The notes beneath the pieces are model-generated. The model made no database searches. It was not told the DNA's origin and saw only the letters and a list, made by a program, of their open reading frames with translations. This document shows, one piece after another, positions 11,971 through 22,257 of a DNA stretch of 64,000 nucleotides (its first letter is position 1; each line of letters begins with the position of its first letter). Both the position numbers and the translations under genes were made by a program. The DNA comes from Thermoascus crustaceus (lineage: Eukaryota > Ascomycota > Eurotiomycetes > Eurotiales > Thermoascaceae): the NCBI GenBank assembly GCA_001599835.1, contig BCIC01000003.1, positions 1,189,600 to 1,253,599 on the forward strand. Direction: 5' to 3'.

Positions 11971-12451
11971 AGAACATCAACAAGAAGACCATCAATGTCT
12001 TGCGTATTTGGGTTGGCGCCTCTTTCCAGCAGCAACCTCGCCTTGTCCTCCTGGTCGAGACCGATTGCATACAGCAATGCCGTTCTTCTATTTCTGCCCT
12101 TGATTTCGACAGACGCTCCGCTTCCCAGCAGGAACTCGACTGTTTCGAGTGTGCAACATTTTGTGATTGTCTTATGCAATGTTGTATCACCGTCGGCGTT
12201 TTGGGCATTCACGTCGGCACCCCGATCGATCAGTAACTTTGGTTTTTTTTGAGGCTCTTTTGATGCGTTGCGAGATGTAGAGCCGTTTCCGTATGCGGTC
12301 GAGTCCTAGCCATTACGTCCGCACCATAGTCAAGTAGGATCTCTAGTGCTTCGGTGGAACCTTGCTTTGCTGCAAGATGAAGCGCCGTGTACCCCTTGCG
12401 TGCTTTGTTGGTGTTGGCGCCTAATTCTAGTAGCACTCTTATCCTTTCCAC
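11958..12451 (-). pseudogene. Ankyrin-repeat remnant with a frameshift at an A8 run
   Basis: Two adjacent minus-strand frames (12230-12451 and 11958-12212) read as ankyrin repeats: GYTALHLAAKQGS, TETALHLATHQ, DGDTTLHK and RTALLYAIG. The frames join only if one base is added or removed at the T8 run at 12243-12250 (A8 in the mRNA sense). After that correction the reading runs through a LLIDRGADVNA-type repeat. About four to five repeats remain. It lies directly downstream of the kinase remnant in the same orientation, and kinase-ankyrin fusions are common in these fungi, so both may have been one gene. A sequencing error at the homopolymer is possible. Confidence 0.7.
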
Positions 12452-12522
12452 GTCCGTTTTGACGTTACCTATAGCGTTTCATAGTTCTAGAGAGTGAAAG
12501 TCCTAGTTCGACTCATCACTAA

Positions 12523-13083
12523 CTACCCAAACGGAGTCTTGGGGCTTACTTGTACCATGTCATCATCAAGTTGATTAGGATGTACTGTATGTATAAAACT
12601 CTGTTCGCTTTCATCCAAGTTTCTTTTGCTCCGAGCGAATTCTCCCTCTATCGACATTGAACGCTGGCGAGTCATCCATCCAGTTGAGGACGGCTGTGAA
12701 ACAGTGGTATCCTCAATAACCCATCTTGACACCAAGCCGACTGACGCTTTTGGTCGGTCTTCAGGCTCAAGCGCTAGGAGGTCTTTGATGAACTGCCTTC
12801 CAGAAGCGCCTACATTTTTTGTAATGAGTGATTCCTCGGGAAACTTCGATGGGGACCAGCAGTAGTCATGGAGCGATCCATATGTCGGAAAAGGGGGGCT
12901 TTTTGTCAGGATGTAATACAACAGACAGCCCAGGGACCAGATATCGACCGCACTCGTGTAGCTTGAATCCTCTCTGTCATCGTCAAGGAGACCAAAGATC
13001 TCCGGTGCGACATACCCCTCCGTTCCGGCTCTGGTCCGCAGCTCAGTTTCGCCATCTAAGACGCGCTTGCTGATTCCAAAATC
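12523..13083 (-). pseudogene. Protein kinase C-lobe remnant without an N-lobe
   Basis: The frame begins at DFGISK (13083-13066) and continues through YVAPEIFG (APE motif), DIWSLGCLLYYILT (subdomain IX) and a C-lobe ending near EPEDRPKAS (subdomain XI), then a polar tail to a stop at 12523. An in-frame TAA sits immediately before the DFG segment. An acceptor (TTTCTAAG) could bypass it, but no HRD catalytic loop, VAIK lysine or glycine loop is readable upstream to 13.6 kb. A kinase of this family needs those elements, so this is either a broken gene or a pseudokinase with unrecognised upstream exons. The ankyrin remnant follows at once on the same strand. Confidence 0.65.
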
Positions 13084-13642
13084 GACTTAGAAATGAGGTT
13101 AATGATATGAACATGTTTCGGTACCTTGGATACTCTTCCCATGGCTCGAAGCTCGGATAGACAGTTTGCAAGGTTCGCAGGCCGGTGGAGTACCTGATTG
13201 ATCACTCGCGCTTCACTCGAGTTGGTACGTTCCAGATAGACATTTTCCGCGAGAAAACGCACTCTGGTCCAGATCGTCACGATTCTTTGTTTCTGATTCC
13301 CCGGCTCGGATCAGATTCGAACGAGACCTGGCAACTTCGGTCCCCCTGAACGGTGACGTCTAGTTTGAAGTGCCGGCGAAAAAATCGTCGTCCATTCTTT
13401 CCTCGAGGGCAGACCTTTTGTTCTATCGACTTCTTCAAAATGTCGGTCGCAGTTCCTAGGCAGACTTGTATGTTGATCTATCATCCTCCCCTCAGCTCGC
13501 AAAATAGTTCCGCCGCCCGATCATGCAGGCGCCCAATAATAGTGTCAGCGCGTACGTGCGATACAGCCTATCTCGATGCCTATATCTCACATCGATGGGA
13601 CGCTGGGAAAGCTTGTCTGATTATAATACGCTCATAATTTCA

Positions 13643-14581
13643 TTAACTCCAGGGCGACTTCCTCTTCGTATGGTCCTCATAGAGGGACTTCACACTCTCT
13701 GGCAGATATGGCTGTCCCTGCACTAGCTGCTTTAGAAGACTTAATAGTAGATTTGAGAGTGTTTGCTCCTGCCGGAAGTTGCAGTATAGGTATGCAATTC
13801 CAACACTCCCGCTATTTCCCAATTTCTGTTGAAGGTAGTCGATAACAATAGATGTAAGGATAGTCTTCCCTGCTCCCGGAATGCCTGGGCAGAAAAGAGT
13901 CCTATTCTTATCGCTAACCCACAGCTGGAACTCATCTGTCTCCAGTATCCGCTGCCCTGTTCCGTCTTGGCGTCGATTCAGGATGTCACTTTGTTGAGAA
14001 CCATAGTCAATCTCTGTGTGCCATGATAAGATCGTCTGATTTTCTTTGGATTGATGCCATTGGTGTTGTTCTTTTCTTCTCTCTTTGACCCCTTTGTATA
14101 TAGCCGCCCCGAGAACTGCTGTATCGATAGAAACCAATCTGTTCAAAAGCTGACACTGTCGATGAAGGTTTTCCACAGATTCTCGAACGTTCTTGGCGAG
14201 GAAAGCTCCTTTAAAACGTTCCCAGCCCAATCGATGCCCTTCGTCCCTCTTCTTCAGCCTGCAGAGCAGATTTTCTAGCTCCCTTCGGCAAATTTCTAGT
14301 AGCAATCTAGTATCGGTTATCAGCTGTGCAGCCGATCCCAACTGCGACAATAAAGCAGATTGTCGATTCTGAAAGGCCTCTGCAAAGTCCGGATTGAGAG
14401 TGATATTTGTGTTTGTCTCTGATAGGACTGTTTTCAGCGCCTGGAGCTCGGCCATAAAGCTTTTGACATCATGCGGTGCATCTTTCCAGTCCAGCCCGGA
14501 CTGGACAACCACCTGAGCGATCTGGATTGTGAAACTAATTACGCCAACAATGCTGACTCCGATTCCAAATCCATCAGCCAT
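13643..14581 (-). pseudogene. Truncated STAND/NLR protein: Helo-like N-terminal domain plus start of NACHT
   Basis: The frame starts with ATG at 14581 and encodes 312 residues. Residues 1-170 resemble the helical N-terminal domain of fungal STAND proteins (opening with a hydrophobic GIGVSIVGVISF helix). Residues 210-240 lead into a Walker A motif GIPGAGKT (233-240), the start of a NACHT NTPase, followed by SSIA-type sheet/helix segments. The frame stops at 13643 just after HTKRKS, where relatives continue with an RPSxxEI segment. A similar short stretch is visible in another frame (GVNEI) next to the stop, which indicates a frameshift. No Walker B or C-terminal repeats follow in frame. Intact members oligomerise on ligand binding and trigger heterokaryon incompatibility or defence. 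This copy is likely dead or a stand-alone N-terminal protein. Confidence 0.75.
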
Positions 14582-15068
14582 GGGGTGTCTATCGTCAAAT
14601 GTGCTACTTTCCAGGCAGATCAGCTGTTATTGACAGTCTTCCGTGGGTAATCACAAGCACCAGGATATGGACTTCAGCTGTTGTTTATGTATCCTTCAGC
14701 TTTGCCAGGGATTTTGCGGTGGAGTTGGGCGGCTCGAGGCCCAAGGGGATTGGGCACATATGCACATATGCACACATGCACTCTATTCTGCCCCGCCACA
14801 TTGACCTCAAACCAAAGCAGGCAACCATTGAATGGTTCCCTGCGAAGGACAGCTGTCGAGCTAGGACGTAGGTCGAGAGGAGACAGAAGACATAATAGGA
14901 CGTGATAGGTCAGCGGTCGATCTTGGACAGGCGTTGGGATAGGACAGAGGGTCTATATAGTCACAAGGTTGGGAGTCACAAAGGTCAGGCAGGGAAGGCA
15001 ACCAGGAAGGGACGTCTCTATCTAAAACTAAGGATATTAATAAAAGTGCAATAAAAAAGGCAAAAGAA
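14582..15068. other. Intergenic
   Basis: This stretch is the upstream region of the STAND remnant and the 3' flank of the 5S gene. It holds a short ACATATGC/ACACATGC repeat near 14756-14780 and nothing else recognisable. Confidence 0.5.
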
Positions 15069-15187
15069 ACGTACAACAGACGGGATTCGCTGGTGGTCAC
15101 CCACCCAACTACTAACCGCCCGGCGTGTGGCTTAAGTACGGCTGAGCGGACGGGAAGCCCTGTTTTCCACACCCTATGGTCGTACGT
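15069..15187 (-). rRNA. 5S ribosomal RNA
   Basis: The reverse strand reads as a complete fungal 5S rRNA of 119 nt. It opens ACGTACGACCATAGGGTG, contains the conserved TCCCGTCCGCTC and TAGTAGTTGGGTGGGTGACC segments and ends with the complementary GTTGTACGT. The terminal stem pairs over nine positions with one G-U wobble. A T-rich run (TTTCTTTT in the RNA sense, 15060-15068) follows directly and fits RNA polymerase III termination; the internal A and C boxes are part of the conserved sequence. Dispersed single 5S genes are normal in Pezizomycotina. The copy looks functional. Confidence 0.93.
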
Positions 15188-15484
15188 GCTGGAAATATTG
15201 TTCATATTAAATTTTATGGAGCAGATAAGTAAATGATCTGGTCTATCCCTCCGTATATATAACAATTCGAGAGAGCTGTGTTTGCCCTGCGCTAAACCGC
15301 AACGGGACTAGAGCTCCGCGGCGGAGGAGCGACGGGAGATGACTTCAGATTTCTTGCTTGCATATAGAGCGAACATTGCGTCAAACAAACTGCTTCTGGC
15401 ACCCCACGGTCGCTTCCAATGGCTTTGATTTCTCTCCCGTTCTTAGTTTCCTAGTTGATCGGGCATGATGCGTTACGAGTCACG

Positions 15485-18400
15485 ATGCATCCCGTCTCTC
15501 GTTTACGATTACACTCGCTGAGCAGCCTCGCGCAAGCGCGGAGGTGCAGCCGGTACACAGCAGGTGCAAGAGCAGGAATTAATTACGCCTTTTCTCCCAA
15601 ACTCAATGGTTTCATTCGGTTCGCGGCTACGACTACCCCCCCTCAGAGATTAGATCTCCTCGCGCTGGACAGGAAGTGGCAGAAAATATGGCAGAAGCAT
15701 GAGTCCTCGCCGTCCGTCCCCGCCGGCGCCAGCGGAGACAAAGATGATGCCGGGAAACCGAAGTCTTACATTCTGTCCATGTTCCCGTACCCGTCGGGGA
15801 CGCTGCATATGGGCCATCTGCGGGTGTATACGATATCGGATGTGCTGGCGCGGTTTTATCGCATGCGCGGTCGCGATGTTCTGCACCCGATGGGGTGGGA
15901 TGCCTTCGGTCTGCCGGCGGAGAATGCGGCGATTGAGCGCGGTATAGATCCCGCGGAGTGGACGACGGATAATATTGCCAGGATGAAGGAGCAGCTGAGG
16001 AGTATAGGGACTGCGTTCGATTGGGATAGGGTAGGTGATTGTCGGGTCGATTGATCGTTCCTGGTTGCATGATCACAATGGAGGGGCCGAAGCTGATGCG
16101 CATTCGTTCTCTCTCAGGAAATCATGACCTGCTCCCCCGAATTCTACAAACATACGCAGCGGATTTTCCTCATGCTCTACGAGAAGGGTCTTGCGTACCA
16201 AGCAGAAGCCCTGGTGAACTACGACCCGGTGGATAAAACGGTCCTTGCGAATGAGCAGGTGCGGTTGACTTCCGAAAACCGGAATGGAGACGGACACTGA
16301 TTCCAGGCGCAGGTCGACGCGAATGGTTTCTCGTGGCGTTCCGGTGCCAAGGTCGAGCAGGTGAAGCTGAAGCAGTGGTTTTTCCGCATCACTGCCTTCA
16401 AGGAGGCGCTGCTGAAAGACCTCGACTCTCTCGCGGGCGGCTGGCCCGAGCGCGTGCTGTCTATGCAGAGGCATTGGCTGGGAAGATCGAAAGGAGCGAA
16501 GATCAAATTCCCCGTTGCCATTGATGGGCATGAGAAGTCGAAACTGGATGTCGAAGTGTTCACCACGCGGCCGGATACGCTCTACGGAGTCGAGTATATC
16601 GCCTTGTCCCTAGACCATCCAGTTGTGGTCAAAGCTGCAGAGAGAGATTCGGTCCTGCGCAAGTTCCTGGACAAGGCTTCCTCCCTCCCACCGGATTCGA
16701 AGGCTGGTTATAAATTGAAGGATGTCAGTGCCTCCCATCCACTACAGGTCGTCGACAAGGAAACGCCCGATCTCTCGAGGAAACTTCCCGTTTTTGCTGC
16801 CCCCTATGTGCTCAGCGGTTACGGAGAAGGTGCTGTCATGGGTGTACCGGGTCATGACACAAGAGACCTGGCCTTCTTCCGAGAGAACGTCAACCCCGAG
16901 TTTATCTCCGTGGTCGTTGAGCCGAAGTCTACTATTGGGACTGACAAGGAGGACAGCGCCACTGTCATACCTGCTGAGGACGCTAAGGCGTTTACAGAGA
17001 AAGGTTTCCTTACCGCTAAGTGCTGGAAGTATAAAGGCCTCCGTTCCAACGAGGCGGCCAAGCAAATCGTCACAGATCTCAAGCAGATCGGCCGCGGTGA
17101 GTTCGCGGAGAGCTGGCGGTTGCGAGACTGGCTGATCAGCAGACAACGGCACTGGGGTACCCCTATCCCAATCATCCACTGTGGGAGCTGTGGTCCGGTC
17201 CCTGTTCCTAAGGATCAGCTTCCGGTCAAGCTACCGAAGATCGAAGGTGACTGGCTCAAAGGCAAAAAGGGCAATCCCCTTGAGTCTGCCGAGGAATGGC
17301 TTCATACCGAGTGTCCCAGCTGTGGAGGGCCTGCGAAGCGAGATACAGACACCATGGATACCTTTGTCGACTCGTCCTGGTATTATCTGAGATACCCTGA
17401 TGCAAAGAACGAGGAGTTACCATTTTCGCCCTCGTCAGTTCGCCCTGTTGATATCTACATCGGCGGTGTGGAACACGCCATCCTGCACCTCCTATATTCC
17501 CGCTTCATCTACAAATTCCTCGCTCAGTCAGAGCTGTTCCCAGAACTTGCCCATTCTGGCGCTCTTGCAGGGCCCCCGGAGCCATTCAAGACCCTCCTCA
17601 CGCAGGGCATGGTGCACGGGAAGACATTTACGGAGCCTTCAACAGGTCGATTCCTGCACCCGGATGAGGTCGACCTGTCAAACCCGGAGAAACCGCTCAT
17701 CAAGGGCACCCAGATCACGCCCAACGTCTCCTTCGAGAAGATGTCCAAGAGCAAGCACAACGGCGTCGACCCGACGACGTGCGTCCTGAAGTACGGCGCG
17801 GACGCGACCCGTGCGCATGTGCTCTTCTCCGCCCCCGTCAGCGAGGTGCTGGAATGGGACGAGACCAAAATCGTCGGCATCGAGCGGTGGTTTGTCCGAC
17901 TGTGGAAACTCATCCTCGACGCCCGTGAAGCGCTCTCCAAGGCATCGTTCACCCTGTCCGAGAACGACCTGAAATCCGAACACGCGGTCGCCGTCCCCTC
18001 CACCGCCCTCCAGCAGCTGTCCGACGCCGACGCCGACGGTCTGCTTGCCGCCCACAGGACCATCACCTCCGTCACCAACTGCATCGAGAAGAACCCCTAC
18101 GGCCTAAACACCGTCATCTCGGACCTCACCAAGTTGACCAACGCCCTCTCGTCATCGACCCCGACCTCCCCGAACGTCCTCTACCTCTCCGTCTCGACCC
18201 TCCTCCGCCTCCTCGCCCCCATCGCACCGGCCCTGGCCTCTGAGAGCTGGGAAGTCCTCCACGCCCCATTACTCCTCCGCGACACCTCTGAATCCGAAAC
18301 TCAACCATCACTACCATCCATCTTCACCGCCCCCTGGCCCTCTCCCCTCCTCGACGAGGCCCAATCCGAGGCCCTCTCCTCCCGCGGCGGTCAAACCGTC

Positions 18401-18697
18401 GCCGTCCAGATCAACGGAAAGCTTCGATTCACGGTCACCATACCGCGCTTCGCTGCGTCCACCACCACCAACACCTCTACCACCTGTGGCACGGCAACAG
18501 TGACTCCGTCAACGACGTCCGAGACGACGATCCGTCGCGCGGAGCAGGACACGGCGGCAGAGGAGCAGGACTGGATCGTGTCGCGGATCCTGGAGACGGA
18601 TGAGGGACGGTTGTGGTTAAGGGAGAAGAATGATTGGGAGAAGAGGAGGAGGGTGGTTGTTGTGAGGGGGGGGAGGGTTGTGAATGTTGTTTTCTAA
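15485..18697 (+). CDS. Leucyl-tRNA synthetase, mitochondrial
   Basis: This class I aminoacyl-tRNA synthetase charges mitochondrial tRNA-Leu. Exons are 15485-16030, 16118-16258 and 16313-18697 (both introns phase 0), giving about 1023 residues; using the alternative acceptor at 16306 adds two residues. The start is the ATG at 15485 because the frame upstream has only a TTG. The first 60 residues are basic, with Ser and Arg and almost no acid, as a mitochondrial presequence. The catalytic domain shows HMGH at 108-111 (HIGH motif, in PSGTLHMGHLRVYT), the LPAENAA segment, and KMSKS at 705-709. The connective editing insertion and a C-terminal anticodon-binding region are present. The bacterial-like type matches fungal Nam2/LeuRS. 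In some fungi the mitochondrial enzyme also assists group I intron splicing; that is not testable here. Confidence 0.95.
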
Positions 18698-20188
18698 CCC
18701 TCCTAAACTAGACTAACAACTTAGTTTGACTTGACTTGGGTTTGGATTCACTGTTCTGAGCCCATGATGTTTTTTTGTTCTTCTAGCATATGTATGATAT
18801 AACTAACCCGACTATCTATCCACTAAGTTACCCTGCTCCTGTCCTGTTTAGCGCTGTGCTGTACTGTCTGTCGTACTAGCCATCTATCCTATCTAGACCT
18901 ATGTATATATAGAGAATGAGTGGGACGAATGTACGAGATACTCATTGTACACGGTACTTCAGAGAAGCCTAGCTAGATTCGGTCAGGTATCCGACACCGC
19001 GCGCGGCGGTCGCCCATGCTAAGTTTATGGGTCTAACTAAGAATGCGTCTCCTAAGACAAACCGCTTAACATAGCGACTACCACTCCGACTTGCACGCGT
19101 AGTGTGATTTCTTCTTGCGCTGTGTGCTTTGTTTTATTCGAGATCAGATTTCTTGGATCCCCGTCGGATAAGATCGGATCGGATCAAAATGGATCAACTC
19201 AGATCAGATAAGGCTCATATTCGGATCGGGTGAAATCAAGACCGAAATCAAAACAGGGATAAAAGAAAGATGGAAAGAAAGAATTTGAAGAGACAAAAAA
19301 TTTAATGATAGAAGGCGTGCTTGCTGCTCAACGGCATACATACGAGCAAGCGTAAAAAAGGGAACCTGAAAGGGACAGACAAGAAGGGGGCAAAAATGAA
19401 AGGACAACGCGGAAAACCGAAGGAAAATCAAATCGAGGAATGGAAGGGAGATATCGAAAAAGAAATATCAAAGTGCCACCCATTGATGTGATTGTACGTG
19501 TACAGTACAGTACAGTGCAAGTATAGGTGATGTCTCTCTCGGTCGGAAAACGATCCACCGGCATCGGGTCGAAGGCGTTTTCCAACTGGCATATCTCTGA
19601 ATAAGCCTAGAGAGATGGTAAATAGATGGATAGATAGATATTCAAAAGCAGGAAAAAAGAACAGCGTAAGATATTTCAAATAAAAGAGCGTAAGGCATAG
19701 CGCATAATCATACACATACACGTCAACCAGAGACGTACACACGTTCGTACATACACGGGACGTAGGAAGGCTTCTGTCAGATAGACGAAGACGACGGTGA
19801 AAAGAAAGGGTAGGTGAAGGAAGAAAACGCTGCATCAAGTAGTGAGATCTTCCCAGGCGATCAGAGGGCCTATTAAACGGAGCCCTTGGCCCCAATCTGC
19901 ACGGCTCCTTGTCAATAAAAACTGGCAAAGGTGGTAACAGTAATCCCCTAGACCGGTGACGTAGTAAGACCATAATATGGCTAGCTGGCAGAGTATAGGT
20001 CACAGAAGATGGTTGTGCAATGACGCAGAGCCCCCAAGACCCTGCCTGCGCTGGTAACGCTCCGGTCAGACAAAAAGTGTGGGGTACGAAGAAACACAAA
20101 GTACTCTAACTTTGTACAAGAGAAACGTAAATGTAATCAGCCGTGTGAGCATAAGCAGGCATAGAAACCGGAATAGAAAGCTATCCAC
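18698..20188. other. Intergenic between convergent genes
   Basis: 3' flanks of the LeuRS gene (left) and the seven-helix protein (right) meet here. A run of GATC-rich words (GGATCGGATC type) lies at 19150-19240. No coding or RNA feature was recognised. Confidence 0.5.
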
Positions 20189-22257
20189 TCATGTCCACTC
20201 ATCGCCAGGTCGATACGTCTTCTTGGGCAGCATCGTAAGAGAATCAGGAAGCGGCCAGAAATCCTCCTTCGGCGACGTCTCCTGCGATCGCACTTCTGGT
20301 AGCGTCTGTAGAGCGGTGTCTCTATTCCTGCTCGACAAGGGTGGAGGGGGCGGGAGATCCTTCATCATCATAGATCGGGTAATCGCTTTCTTAAGCGCTC
20401 TGCTACCGGCTTTCCACGTTGTAGTACTGTCTGACTGATTAGGAGCCTTTGTATCGGTGGTGGACTCTTTATCAAGAGCATTTTTCTGAGGAGCGCTGTC
20501 TTGTATTGAGGAGCCTCTTTCGAATACTCTGGGAGAATCTGATGTGGCAGGATTATCCCGCGACGGCATAGGAACGTTGCTGCTAACTGTTTGCCTGTAG
20601 GGACTGTTCGGCCGGCTGCCAGTGGGAGACGGTTGCATGAGGAACGGGTTCTGCAGAGGCATTCCCACATTGCTCAGTCGCAGGCCAATTTGCACAGTGG
20701 CACTGCTGATGCCCGAAGAGTGACGCTGGTGTAGTCGTGCGAAAGGTGCTTTTGGCGGGAGCAGGAAGTTCTCGTCACCAGTATCGTATATGCTCGACGG
20801 GGCCCTTCTCATCTGTCGAGCGCTTTCCCTCGTCGGAAACAGTGAATAATTCGATTTCTTTCTAGAATGCCTGGCGGTGGCATTCTGTGGCTTCTGCACA
20901 GGGGAAGGTGGCAGGGACTTGTACGCATCTCCCTTATCCGTTGTATTGAGAGGTTTATTGGACTCCGCACTCCCTCTAGAAGAAGCTTCAATATCGACGT
21001 AGTAACCCTTCTCGCTGAGACCTGCGACTAGCCCGACGGCGCTGTGGTCTCTCTCCAGACAAATCGGGGTGGTGATATGCTGCCCAATGTCAAGACCGTT
21101 CGAGCCGAAGAATTTCCAGCGTTGGTTCCTCCGCCACAAAGCGTTGACAGGGCGAATGGCCATATTGTCCGCGTTTGAACGAAGCAAGAGATGTAGGAAG
21201 CAGTACATGAAGCCGAACAGATTTAACGAAATCGTAGCCATCATCGAAGTCACCCCAGCATGACGAGAAAATGTGACTTTTGCCCAGAAAGGAATGATGA
21301 ATGTCTAGCAGCTATCAGCACGAGCGATTTCGATCATGGTGACTGTACTCACGAAAAGGGCCGTGCCGACAGCAAGATAGTAGACTACCCTGCTGGCGGC
21401 GATCCTGTCCTCGCGATCAAGTTTGACCGTACGAAGGAGCTGCACGACCAATATCGTCCCGATCGCAATGTAAGAGATGATCAGGATAAGATTTATCGCA
21501 AATGCAACATCCGACCATGGTGCAGCGAATAGCAGCAGACTTCCCAGACATTTGTCCCTCCTCGCTTTCCGGACTGTGGATGGAATCCATGTGAAGAGCA
21601 GCATGATAAGGACAATTGCCAGACATATATATGTATTCCACCTCCCCCTGGCTGCGAATCGGTTCTTCTGAAGGCTCCGGTAGGCTGTCTCAGAACTGAA
21701 AATCAAGAGGACATATCCGACAATCCAGACAGCTTGTGCAGTCAGCGTTATGCAAGCCTTCACTTTGTGCGAGACGGAACTCACATGGAAAAACCACTTG
21801 ATCAATTGATCTGCAACCGCCAATCCATATGCCCTTTAGTCCAGCCCCCTGAACCCCGAGGAATATTATGCCTTGTATTATAATGGCTGTGCATAGAGCC
21901 AAAGGAACCACGTCTGCCGGATGGATCGTACGTAGGAATTCGTATCTCCTGCTGAAACAGTTACTCATGATGTTCTTCTTTCCAGGGGTCTAACATGCGG
22001 GGTTCTACATACTCTGACTTCAACAGAGGACTCCTTTTCGACACTTTCCACGCATCATAAAAGATACTGGCGATCACGAGTGCCGCGGCGGCCACGTTGA
22101 ACGCCACAAGCAGCAGCGTGGATGTTCTATTCTGGATATTATTCTCGAGGATCAACTTGAGGATGAGATTCTGCGTCCGTTCAAACCTCGGCTCTGTCTC
22201 GTTTGAGTGGCGACTCCCATCGGCTCTGGCTGCCAGCGTAAACAGTAAGCCATCCAT
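20189..22257 (-). CDS. Seven-helix fungal integral membrane protein with long cytosolic tail, function unknown
   Basis: Four exons (22013-22257, 21785-21951, 21353-21732, 20189-21304) join in frame through three canonical introns (GTATGT, GTGAGT, GTGAGT donors; branch-like GCTGAC before the second acceptor), giving 635 residues. About 45 polar residues with an N-glycosylation sequon (NET) precede helix 1 (LLLVAFNVAAAALVIASIF). Further hydrophobic helices follow: VPLALCTAIIIQGIIFLGV, VWIVGYVLLIF, ICLAIVLIMLLFTWI, INLILIISYIAIGTILVV, a sixth after RIAASR, and a seventh near ATISLNLFGFMYCFLHLLL. A hydrophilic Ser/Pro-rich tail of about 330 residues ends the protein. The RIAASR-VVYYL segment is typical of a fungal membrane protein family that I recognise but cannot name. 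The layout resembles a GPCR, yet no G-protein-coupling motif is evident. Confidence 0.78.

Noticed and set aside
14861..15265. 134-codon minus-strand frame
   Set aside because: It overlaps the 5S rRNA gene; the readable peptide is the translated rRNA.
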